5,984 nucleotides of DNA from Actinomycetota bacterium (GTDB lineage: Bacteria > Actinomycetota > Acidimicrobiia > Acidimicrobiales > Microtrichaceae), in contig WLLG01000157.1 of assembly GCA_009700815.1 (NCBI GenBank), forward strand, positions 1-5,984, given 5' to 3'. Position 1 is the stretch's first letter; each line of letters opens with the position of its first letter. A program made the translations under genes and the position numbers. Of the stretch, positions 1 through 5,984 are shown piece after piece. A model generated the notes under the pieces. The model worked only from the letters and a program-made list of their open reading frames with translations. It ran no database searches and was not told the DNA's origin.

Positions 1-230
1 AAAGTAGCTTGTGGGGTCTGCCAAGAGCCTCCAACGTCGCTAGCGCCGGCCAGGTGATAGACAACCTCGGGCTGACAACGGCGAAACATCTCAAGTAACG
101 CTGCGGCATCAAGAATGTCGAGCCCGTCGGTGACCCGATCAGTAGCGGTCACTTCATCGCCGCATTCTTCAAGGTGGCGTTGAAGGTGAGCCCCGACAAA
201 GCCACCCGCGCCTGTTATGAGTGCCCTCAT
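1..230 (-). CDS. NAD-dependent sugar-nucleotide epimerase/dehydratase (extended SDR), N-terminal part
   Basis: On the minus strand an open frame starts with ATG at 228-230 and runs off the left edge after 76 complete codons, so only the N-terminus is present. It begins MRALITGAGGFVGAHLQRHL, which has the extended-SDR Rossmann motif GxxGxxG (residues 7-13, GAGGFVG) straight after the first beta strand. About residues 55-72 carry VVYHLAGASDVGGSWQTP, the equivalent of the HLAAxSxVxxSW segment after beta-4 in sugar-nucleotide SDRs. These enzymes oxidise and modify NDP- or GDP-sugars in the cytoplasm. GDP-mannose 4,6-dehydratase, the related reductases and RmlB/GalE-like enzymes all fit. The catalytic YxxxK lies outside the window, so the substrate cannot be assigned. 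A GGTGA sequence 4 bases before the ATG could serve as ribosome binding site. The gene is divergent from the glycosyltransferase, which suggests supply of an activated sugar for the same pathway (inference). Confidence 0.88.
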   Translation of the reverse strand, partial: MRALITGAGGFVGAHLQRHLEECGDEVTATDRVTDGLDILDAAALLEMFRRCQPEVVYHLAGASDVGGSWQTPQAT

Positions 231-337
231 AGGTTCACCGGAGCAGGCCTAGGTGTCATTCGAATCTTCATCGCATGTCACTCTATGCGGGCGAACCGTC
301 AAAGCATGCCTTCGCTTCATGTGTCGCAGGTTCGGCA
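231..337. promoter_or_regulatory. Divergent intergenic region, presumed promoters for both directions
   Basis: This short stretch separates the two divergent genes and must carry or adjoin the start signals for both. I see no convincing pair of -35/-10 hexamers for either direction and no operator-like inverted repeat. The role is inferred from gene layout alone. Its effective length depends on which start codon the glycosyltransferase uses (275, 338 or 368). Confidence 0.35.
328..330 (+). promoter_or_regulatory. Weak ribosome binding site (AGG) favouring the ATG at 338
   Basis: GCAGG ends 7 bases before the ATG at 338. The ATG at 275 has no purine-rich core upstream and the ATG at 368 has only CCCCGG. 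This small difference is the reason for choosing 338 as the start. It is a three-base match and does not settle the point. Confidence 0.3.
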
Positions 338-3300
338 ATGCTGCGCGGTACGATCCATGTTCCCCGGATGAAGGATGAAGTCATCCCCCCTGAGACTCAA
401 GAGCCCAATTCAGATCCTCTACCCGCTGCCGAAGAACTCGGCGCGGACACTGTCGACGACTCACTCCTCTCAGATCGGGTTGCACCGATAGAAGACTATG
501 AATCTGAGGATGCGGATCTTGATGAGAAATGGGGCTTTGTTCAGCCAGAGCCGCTGGTAGGCGTTGGCGCACCTCCTGTAGTGGCCGTCGTGATTACTTC
601 GAACCCGGGCGATTACTTTGAGGATGCCCTTGAATCGATCGCAGTGCAGGAATACGAGAATCTCTCGGTTCTCGTTATCGATAACGGGAGTGAGCAAGAC
701 CCAACGCCGCGAGTTGCAGAGATTTTGCCCACGGCATTTGTGAAGCGGAGAGAGCAGGATCTGGGTTTTTCTGCCGCCGCAAACGAGGTACTCGTAGCCG
801 TTGAAGGTGCAGCGTTCTACCTGCTCCTGCACGACGATGTTCGCCTTCCCGATGGCGCGATCACTGCGTTGGTGACCGAGGCCTTTCGGTCAAACGCAGG
901 AATAGTTGGCCCCAAGCTGGTCGACTGGGACGACCCGAAACAGCTCCGTTCGGTTGGTTACGCCGTGGATCCATTCGGGTTCTCCTCCTCGGTTTCAGAG
1001 CCTGGTGAGTTAGATCAGTCACAGCATGATCTCGCCCGTGAAGTCTTTGCTGTCTCCGACGCATGCATGTTGATTCGGGCCGATCTTTTTGCGACTCTGG
1101 GTGGGTTCAACGAACAGATTCCTTACTTCGGCGAAGACATTGATCTGTGTTGGAGAGCGCACGTTGCTGCAGCAACCGTGCACCTCTGCCCCTCGGTTGC
1201 GGTCGGCCATAGCGAAGACTTTGAACAGCGGCGCGGCTCTGAAGAGCGGTCGGAACGCCTAGCGCTGCGCCATGAGGCCAGGATGATGCTGAGCAACTAC
1301 GAGTTGTTTCGATTGCTCTGGGTTATCCCCGTGGCGATTGTCTACTCAGCAATGGATTTACTTGCCTCTTTAGTTCTCGGCAGATTCAAACACGCGGGTG
1401 ATATCACAGCATCTGTTGCGTGGAATCTTGGGAACATCTTCACGCTCTTTTCTGCGCGCTCGCGGGTCAAGAAGACGCGTAGAACACATGACTCTGGCTA
1501 CCTGCCCTTGATGCGTCAGGGAAGCTCTCGGCTAAAGGGAATCCTGCGCGGTCAAGACTCGAGCGAGAATCGCGTGCAGTCAGCCACGAACGCGAGTCGC
1601 GAATACCTGCGAGATATGGCCGCTGGCCCAAACCGCGCGGCTGTGGCCATCTTTGTTGTGGTTGCAGCCCTCATGGTGCTTGGTGCAAGAAACCTGATTT
1701 CTGGACCGCTTCCCGTGTTCCGCGAGTTCATAGATGCCGGCAGCAGCGGCGGCCAACTGCTCTCGGAATGGTTCACGGGGTGGCGAAACGCTGGCCTTGG
1801 TGAGCCAGCGATTGCGCCGGGCCTAGTACCCGGGCTTGGCCTTGTCGGCTCAGTTCTATTTGGGGCGATTGGACTAGCCCGCCGACTGATGATTCTGATG
1901 CCACTGCTTGTTGGTGCAATGGGGGCCTGGAAACTCTTCTTGGGCACGCACTCGACGCGTACTAGGGTTGCCGCACTGCTCGCCTACGGCCTGAATCCTG
2001 TCGTGCTCAATGCCGTAGCAGAGGGTCGCCTGCAAGCACTCTGGGTGTACGCAGCGGCCCCTTGGTTACTGCGGCGACTGGCAATGCAGGCTGGAATCAA
2101 CCCTTTTGACAGGCCGGAACTGCCACTACCTCCCCGCATGCGACAGCTTGCGGGAACTGCACTGATCTTTGCTCTTGTGGGATCTGTTACCCCGCTTGGG
2201 GCAGTAATTCTGGCGTTGAGCATGCTGGTACTAGCAGCGGTGTCATCGCTCAGTCACCATGCCAAGCAGGCCCGCCGAATGGCAGCATCCACCGTTGGGG
2301 GCCTCATTCTGGCCATTCCCGTGCTCCTGCCATGGCTACTCGCATCGGTACTCCGAGGGGATCTCGCATCTCTGACAGGTCTCTGGGCTACCAGCAGCGC
2401 ATCTCCCTCTGCAGCGCGCATTCTGACCGGGTCGGTTGGAGCAGTAACTGTGGGTCTGTTTGGTTGGGGCTTGGTCATTGCAGCCATGTACTGCCTAATT
2501 GCTGGCAGCGGCTGGCGTCTTCGATGGGGTATCAGCGCATGGGTGCTCACCTTTGTGTCCTGGGTGGCCACGGTGGCACTTGCCAAGTGGGGATTCTTGG
2601 GTGGTGCCGGGGCAGAACTCGTCTTGATGCCCGCCGTTCTTGGTTTGTGTGTTGCCATTGCAATGGGTGTGCTGGCATTCGAACACGACGTAGTTGGCTC
2701 AGACTTTGGGCTACCGCAGGTGCTCTCCGGGGTTGCAGTTGCGGCAGTGCTGATTGGTTTGGTTCCCATCGGTGTGGCGGCAGCCAACGGGCGCTGGTAT
2801 CAGCCAGAGGGGGATTTCCGTAATCTGCTCGATGTCGTAGATGAGGGAACGAACTTCCGCAGCGTTTGGATTGGCGACCCAGATGTATTGCCCCTGTCTG
2901 GTTGGACACTCCAGGGCCAAGAGGGCCTAGCCATGGGTGTGAGCAGCGGCCTTGATCCGCTGATTACGCAGCGCTTCCGCCTTGACGGAGGGACAGGAGT
3001 TGCCACCCTGACTGAAGCAGTCGAGGCCGCGCTGAATGGGGAGACAAGTCGCCTCGGACGTCTGCTGGCGCCCATGGGGATTCGCTACATAGTGGTCATC
3101 AACAGACCCGCACCCGAACCGTTTGCTTCTGCCGAAGTGCCGATGCCCGTACCCGCTTTGGCGGCATTGCGAGAGCAACTCGATCTTCGTGAAGTCGAGA
3201 TCAATCCCGGAGTCGTGCTGTTCCAAACAGGTGCACCTTGGCCCCTGCGATCAAATGTGAGCGATCTCGATTTGCCGTCAGATGGAGCCCCTACGTTGGA

Positions 3301-3829
3301 ACAGCAATTGGGCAACGGTTGGGCCGCTCCACCTGCAGTGCTTGGGACCAACCCAGGTACCAAGTTTTCCGGAACCGTTTTGGGCGATCAACAGATTGCT
3401 CAGTCTGTGACCGCAGATCCCGGATGGCATATGAAGCAGGACTCCCAAGATGACGCTCAAAGAACTGATCTGTTTGGTTGGTCCCAGCAGTTCAAAACCA
3501 GTTCAGGTGGATCCGTTACGTTGGCTTGGGTGACGCCGTTGAGTCTGCGTGCACTGCAGTTGTTGCAGGTACTGGGGCTACTCGGGCTGTTAGTGCTGGC
3601 TATTCGAAACCCCCGGATGTTTCCTAGGTCTTCAAAGAGAGGCTCTGCGGAAATTGCAGGCCAGCGAGTAGTTGTAGGCCCCGATGGACTACAGCCGGAA
3701 CAGACAACTGCTACCTCTGCAGCTAGCGCCCTGCGCAATACCGCAGATCTATCTCAGGATCCTGGTGCCGAATCGGCTGAGCACCCCAGCAGTGGTTCTG
3801 GTCCTGGCGAAGAAGGGGAGCAGGCATGA
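338..3829 (+). CDS. Large membrane glycosyltransferase: GT2 domain fused to a polytopic and extracytoplasmic module
   Basis: With the ATG at 338 the protein has 1163 residues; in-frame ATGs at 275 and 368 are alternatives. An acidic, disordered-looking N-terminus (about residues 12-64) is followed by a GT2 domain (about 78-310). Its marks are PPVVAVVITS (79-88), DNGS (115-118), the DXD-like HDD (165-167), GPKL, and GEDIDLCWR (265-273) holding the usual Glu-Asp pair. The domain should transfer a sugar from a nucleotide donor at the cytoplasmic membrane face; its motifs recall rhamnosyl-type GT2 enzymes. One hydrophobic span (about 325-347), a basic linker and another span (432-451) follow. Residues 491-815 hold roughly nine or ten hydrophobic segments, 819-1064 a hydrophilic, probably extracytoplasmic domain, 1069-1089 a final helix, and 1090-1163 a Ser/Ala/Gly/Glu-rich tail. 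The polytopic part resembles GT-C or AftD-like envelope transferases in layout only (inference). The stop overlaps the next gene by ATGA. Substrate and product are unknown. Confidence 0.88.
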   Translation: MLRGTIHVPRMKDEVIPPETQEPNSDPLPAAEELGADTVDDSLLSDRVAPIEDYESEDADLDEKWGFVQPEPLVGVGAPPVVAVVITSNPGDYFEDALESIAVQEYENLSVLVIDNGSEQDPTPRVAEILPTAFVKRREQDLGFSAAANEVLVAVEGAAFYLLLHDDVRLPDGAITALVTEAFRSNAGIVGPKLVDWDDPKQLRSVGYAVDPFGFSSSVSEPGELDQSQHDLAREVFAVSDACMLIRADLFATLGGFNEQIPYFGEDIDLCWRAHVAAATVHLCPSVAVGHSEDFEQRRGSEERSERLALRHEARMMLSNYELFRLLWVIPVAIVYSAMDLLASLVLGRFKHAGDITASVAWNLGNIFTLFSARSRVKKTRRTHDSGYLPLMRQGSSRLKGILRGQDSSENRVQSATNASREYLRDMAAGPNRAAVAIFVVVAALMVLGARNLISGPLPVFREFIDAGSSGGQLLSEWFTGWRNAGLGEPAIAPGLVPGLGLVGSVLFGAIGLARRLMILMPLLVGAMGAWKLFLGTHSTRTRVAALLAYGLNPVVLNAVAEGRLQALWVYAAAPWLLRRLAMQAGINPFDRPELPLPPRMRQLAGTALIFALVGSVTPLGAVILALSMLVLAAVSSLSHHAKQARRMAASTVGGLILAIPVLLPWLLASVLRGDLASLTGLWATSSASPSAARILTGSVGAVTVGLFGWGLVIAAMYCLIAGSGWRLRWGISAWVLTFVSWVATVALAKWGFLGGAGAELVLMPAVLGLCVAIAMGVLAFEHDVVGSDFGLPQVLSGVAVAAVLIGLVPIGVAAANGRWYQPEGDFRNLLDVVDEGTNFRSVWIGDPDVLPLSGWTLQGQEGLAMGVSSGLDPLITQRFRLDGGTGVATLTEAVEAALNGETSRLGRLLAPMGIRYIVVINRPAPEPFASAEVPMPVPALAALREQLDLREVEINPGVVLFQTGAPWPLRSNVSDLDLPSDGAPTLEQQLGNGWAAPPAVLGTNPGTKFSGTVLGDQQIAQSVTADPGWHMKQDSQDDAQRTDLFGWSQQFKTSSGGSVTLAWVTPLSLRALQLLQVLGLLGLLVLAIRNPRMFPRSSKRGSAEIAGQRVVVGPDGLQPEQTTATSAASALRNTADLSQDPGAESAEHPSSGSGPGEEGEQA
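3811..3820 (+). promoter_or_regulatory. Strong ribosome binding site for the DUF5719 gene
   Basis: AGAAGGGGAG lies inside the last codons of the glycosyltransferase gene and ends 5 bases before the ATG at 3826. It is the clearest Shine-Dalgarno sequence in the window and fixes the start of the next gene. Confidence 0.75.
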
Positions 3830-5349
3830 AGGTCTCGCGTCTGGTTCTGATCACTGTCGTCCTGCTTGGCATTGTGGGTTTGACAGCATTCTGGGGCGGC
3901 AGCCCCGCCGTCCCCGTGGATGGTTCGATCGATGAGATCATCCCCGAGTCAGGTTCTGCACAAACCTTGTCCTCGACTTGGTATTGCGCAGCGGGCGGCC
4001 TTGGCGAGTCGGCATCCTCCACCCATGAGGTCTTGTTAGCGAACCCTTCCAAAGAGGTAGTTCCAGTCCGGTTGACGGCCTACAACGCTCAGGGTCTAGT
4101 GGGGGAGCCAAAGACAATTGCTTCGGTTGCCCAGCAGGTCACCCCCGTGGATGTGAACGCCGTTTTTGGCGGGAGCGAACTCTCGGTGATGGCCGAGTTC
4201 GATTCTGGAGCGCTCGCAGTTCAGCATCGCATCACGACGGCAACCTCGGCAGATTCGGTTCCCTGCTCCACGACCTCGTCTGAGAGATGGTTCTTTCCTG
4301 CGCAGACCTCTGTACTGGGATCCTCGGCCCTGCTTGTGTTGTTCAATCCCTTTTCTGCCGATGCAGGTGTCGACATCACTGCAGCAGTCGAAGATGGATT
4401 GCGTTCCCCAAAGGAGTGGGCGGGAATTGTTGTTCCAGCAGGAACCTCCCGGGTTATAGATCTTGGACAGTACGTGCAGCGACGTGATCAGTTCTCAGTG
4501 GCCGTCCGACTCCGAAACGGCAATCTCATAGCGGAGTCAGCCCAGAGCTTTGACATAGCTGCAGCTGGTGACGCGCCTGCCGAACGCGGCCTGCGCCTGC
4601 AACTTGGCGTTCCCGAGGCTCGCTCTGGCTGGACCTTTGCGGGTGGATTTAAAGGGTCTGGGGTGAAAGAAGAACTGGTGGTGTACAACCCCGGCCGGCA
4701 GGTTGCCTCAGTGATTATTCAGGTCACGCCCTACGGCGGCGCAAGCGATCCTCCTGAGCCATTCGAGTTGTCTGTGCCAGCTAAGCGATTCTTGGTTCTT
4801 GACCTGAGCGCCGAACAGAGGATCCCCGACACGGGCTTTCACTCAGTACGGGTCGAAACTTCGGCGAAGACCCCGGTAGTGACCGCTCGCACCACTCAAC
4901 TTTTTGGACCGCCTACAGCGGCGGCCGAGCCTGCTGCTGGATCTACTGCTGCTGGCACTGCAGCGGGAACTCGTCCGAATGAGACGCTCGGCGTGGCTAT
5001 CGGCACTGCAACGCCTGTGTATGCGCGGCGCTGGACCATGCCAGCAGTGCGCACGGGCCCCGAGCAGCAGCCGATGGTCCTTATTCACAATCCCACTGCG
5101 GGCATCGTCACGGTGGACCTGCAAGCACTAGCGGGCAAGGCTGCACCAATCGAGATCGCAACTGCTCTCGAGGTGGCAGCAGGAGACAGCCTGTATGTCC
5201 CCCTTGCGGTTCAACAACTCACAGGAGTGGCTGACTGGGTGGTCAGTCTCAGGGCAAGTGATTCTGTTGCTGTGGAACAGTTGCAGACCTTCGCTACACA
5301 AAATGATCTCTCCTTTGGCTCTGCTGTTCCTGTGCTCGCCAACCGCTGA
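3826..5349 (+). CDS. DUF5719-family exported/membrane-anchored protein with four repeated modules
   Basis: The product has 507 residues. K2 and R5 precede a hydrophobic stretch (about 6-22) that is a signal anchor or signal peptide; no clear Ala-X-Ala cleavage site follows, so it may stay anchored. The WYCAAGG segment (52-58), early in the exported part, is typical of DUF5719 proteins, a family of unknown function found beside large glycosyltransferases in actinobacteria (recalled, not searched). The exported part consists of four modules, beginning at W52, W155, W269 and W403. Each has an Asn-Pro after a hydrophobic strand (N73, N174, N288, N422) and later a VPAG/VPAK/VAAG-like turn; this suggests tandem beta-sandwich domains. 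The only cysteines, C54 and C147, sit at the start and end of module 1 and may form a disulfide. An Ala/Gly/Thr-rich linker (about 363-386) separates modules 3 and 4. The ATGA overlap and strong ribosome binding site imply translational coupling to the glycosyltransferase, so a role in envelope glycan export or assembly is likely but unproven. Confidence 0.88.
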   Translation: MKVSRLVLITVVLLGIVGLTAFWGGSPAVPVDGSIDEIIPESGSAQTLSSTWYCAAGGLGESASSTHEVLLANPSKEVVPVRLTAYNAQGLVGEPKTIASVAQQVTPVDVNAVFGGSELSVMAEFDSGALAVQHRITTATSADSVPCSTTSSERWFFPAQTSVLGSSALLVLFNPFSADAGVDITAAVEDGLRSPKEWAGIVVPAGTSRVIDLGQYVQRRDQFSVAVRLRNGNLIAESAQSFDIAAAGDAPAERGLRLQLGVPEARSGWTFAGGFKGSGVKEELVVYNPGRQVASVIIQVTPYGGASDPPEPFELSVPAKRFLVLDLSAEQRIPDTGFHSVRVETSAKTPVVTARTTQLFGPPTAAAEPAAGSTAAGTAAGTRPNETLGVAIGTATPVYARRWTMPAVRTGPEQQPMVLIHNPTAGIVTVDLQALAGKAAPIEIATALEVAAGDSLYVPLAVQQLTGVADWVVSLRASDSVAVEQLQTFATQNDLSFGSAVPVLANR

Positions 5350-5385
5350 TTGTCCAGAGCATGTCTGCTGCGGCACAATCTGTTG

Positions 5386-5835
5386 GTGGATCGCTTGTTG
5401 CCAGCTGTACTCCTTGCAGCCTTTATCATTGGTGTGGCCCTGCTGCTGCAGCGCAAAAAGTCGGCAACCCCAACTGATGCCATCACTGAGCACCGGGCGC
5501 CAACTCATTTAGAGCGTGCGCAGTTTGACGCCCCCGAGCGCCCTTGGCTCGTAGCCGTCTTCACTGCATCCTCGTGTACCACCTGTGCCGAGGTCTGGGC
5601 CAAAGCCGTCGTGCTCGAGTCCGCCGAGGTAGTAGTGCAACAGGTTGAACTGAGTGAATCAGCAGACCTGCACGCGCAGTACGGAATCACAGCTGTGCCC
5701 ATTGTTGCCCTCGCAGACGCCGATGGGGCCGTGCAGTCTTCGTTTCTTGGCCCCGTATCTGCCACACACCTTTGGGCGGGCTTGGCGGAACTACGCAACC
5801 CGGGCAGCGTCCCGCCCGGATGCACCGACCACTAG
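5386..5835 (+). CDS. Membrane-anchored thioredoxin-fold protein with CTTC active site
   Basis: From the GTG at 5386 the protein has 149 residues; an in-frame TTG at 5350, directly after the DUF5719 stop, would add 12. I prefer GTG because it gives a compact VDRLLPAVLL start leading straight into one membrane helix (about 4-21), as in related small actinobacterial thioredoxin-like proteins I recall. Neither start has a convincing ribosome binding site. QRKK follows the helix, then a short linker and a thioredoxin fold from about residue 52: WLVAVFTASSCTTC with the active-site pair C64/C67 (CTTC in place of CGPC), and ITAVPIVAL with the cis-proline at 105. It closes with FLGPVSATHLWAGLAELR, the final strand and helix. 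A further Cys lies near the C-terminus (PPGCTDH). It should be a disulfide oxidoreductase. The partner is unknown. Position suggests co-expression with the DUF5719 gene. The basic QRKK after the helix leaves it unclear whether the domain faces the cytoplasm or the outside. Confidence 0.82.
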   Translation: MDRLLPAVLLAAFIIGVALLLQRKKSATPTDAITEHRAPTHLERAQFDAPERPWLVAVFTASSCTTCAEVWAKAVVLESAEVVVQQVELSESADLHAQYGITAVPIVALADADGAVQSSFLGPVSATHLWAGLAELRNPGSVPPGCTDH

Positions 5836-5842
5836 AGGCAAT

Positions 5843-5918
5843 CTGGCTAGCTCCGCTGTTTCTGGCTAGCTCCGCTGTTTCTGGCTAGCTCCGCGGTTTC
5901 TGGCTAGCTAGGCAGTTT
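5843..5918. repeat. Four tandem copies of a 19-bp unit
   Basis: The unit is ctggctagctccgctgttt. Copies lie at 5843-5861, 5862-5880, 5881-5899 and 5900-5918. Copies 1 and 2 are identical, copy 3 differs by one base (T to G) and copy 4 by three bases in its middle. A truncated fifth start (ctgg) follows at 5919. Each unit contains the palindrome GCTAGC, so neighbouring copies could pair as 6-bp stems with a 13-base loop. The array starts eight bases after the stop codon of the thioredoxin-like gene. It may be a minisatellite, a protein-binding array or part of the transcript end; the sequence does not decide. Confidence 0.92.
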
Positions 5919-5933
5919 CTGGTCCAACAGCAC

Positions 5934-5951
5934 CTGGGTTCTGAAACCCAG
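5934..5951. terminator. Perfect 7-bp hairpin, possible weak terminator
   Basis: CTGGGTT (5934-5940) and AACCCAG (5945-5951) form a perfect 7-bp stem with a four-base loop, CTGA. CCAA at 5924-5927 and TTGG at 5952-5955 can add an outer stem across a six-base bulge. No T-run follows on either strand, so it is not a canonical intrinsic terminator. Its place after the operon and the repeat array suggests a role in ending transcription or protecting the 3' end. Confidence 0.35.
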
Positions 5952-5984
5952 TTGGCGGTGCAGGATGCGGTGCCGGTGCAGTGG

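Noticed and set aside
193..221. CCGACA, 17-base spacer, TATGAG preceded by TGT: a possible sigma-70-like promoter reading toward the glycosyltransferase
   Set aside because: Each hexamer matches only 4 of 6 consensus bases, and the site lies inside the coding part of the divergent SDR gene. A match this weak is expected by chance.
280..302. TTGACG on the minus strand as a -35 for the SDR gene
   Set aside because: No acceptable -10 hexamer stands 16-18 bases downstream (GACATG or similar), and it overlaps the possible start of the other gene.
2254..2787. Long minus-strand open frame opposite the membrane part of the glycosyltransferase
   Set aside because: The translation is Thr/Ala/Pro-rich and low in hydrophobic structure, as expected for the shadow of Val/Gly/Ala/Leu-rich coding sequence. 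The plus-strand frame is continuous and well explained.
5843..5918. CRISPR array
   Set aside because: The 19-bp units abut directly with no spacers, and no cas gene is present.
5904..5984. Possible 3' end of a convergent minus-strand gene, in one of two frames (ending LDQKLPS at 5904, or a Pro/Ala-rich frame ending VGPETA at 5908)
   Set aside because: Both frames are open to the right edge but only about 25 codons are visible, with no recognisable motif and with stops inside the repeat array. Two frames compete and neither can be preferred without sequence beyond the window.

Overview
The window looks like chromosomal DNA from a moderately GC-rich actinobacterium (Actinomycetota). The main evidence is the pairing of a very large GT2-plus-membrane glycosyltransferase with a DUF5719-type exported protein. 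From memory, that pair recurs in actinobacterial loci for mannose/rhamnose sugar nucleotides and cell-envelope polysaccharide. The small membrane-anchored thioredoxin-like gene resembles forms I associate with Acidimicrobiia, but the class assignment is only a guess. Nothing points to a plasmid, phage or insertion sequence: there is no transposase, integrase, tRNA, rRNA or CRISPR array.

Layout: (1) Positions 1-230, minus strand, hold the 5' part of an extended short-chain dehydrogenase (NAD-dependent sugar-nucleotide epimerase/dehydratase) that runs off the left edge. (2) A short divergent intergenic region follows. (3) From about 338 to 3829, plus strand, lies a giant glycosyltransferase of about 1,160 residues: a cytoplasmic GT2 domain, a polytopic membrane domain, a probable extracytoplasmic domain, a last membrane helix and a low-complexity tail. 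(4) Positions 3826-5349, plus strand, encode a DUF5719-family exported or anchored protein. It overlaps the previous gene by ATGA and is built of four visibly repeated modules. (5) About 5386-5835 (or from 5350), plus strand, is a membrane-anchored thioredoxin-fold protein with a CTTC site, directly behind the DUF5719 stop codon. (6) Positions 5836-5984 are a non-coding tail with four tandem 19-bp repeats and a 7-bp perfect hairpin.

The three plus-strand genes are packed tightly enough to be one operon. The likely theme (inference) is envelope glycan assembly. The epimerase would supply a nucleotide sugar, the GT2 domain would use an activated sugar at the cytoplasmic face, and the membrane and extracytoplasmic parts, possibly with the DUF5719 protein, would act on or hold the product outside. 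The thioredoxin-like protein may be a redox partner, but its membrane orientation is uncertain. The most interesting points are the GT2/polytopic fusion coupled to a four-module DUF5719 protein, and the CTAG-rich 19-bp tandem repeat that ends the operon.
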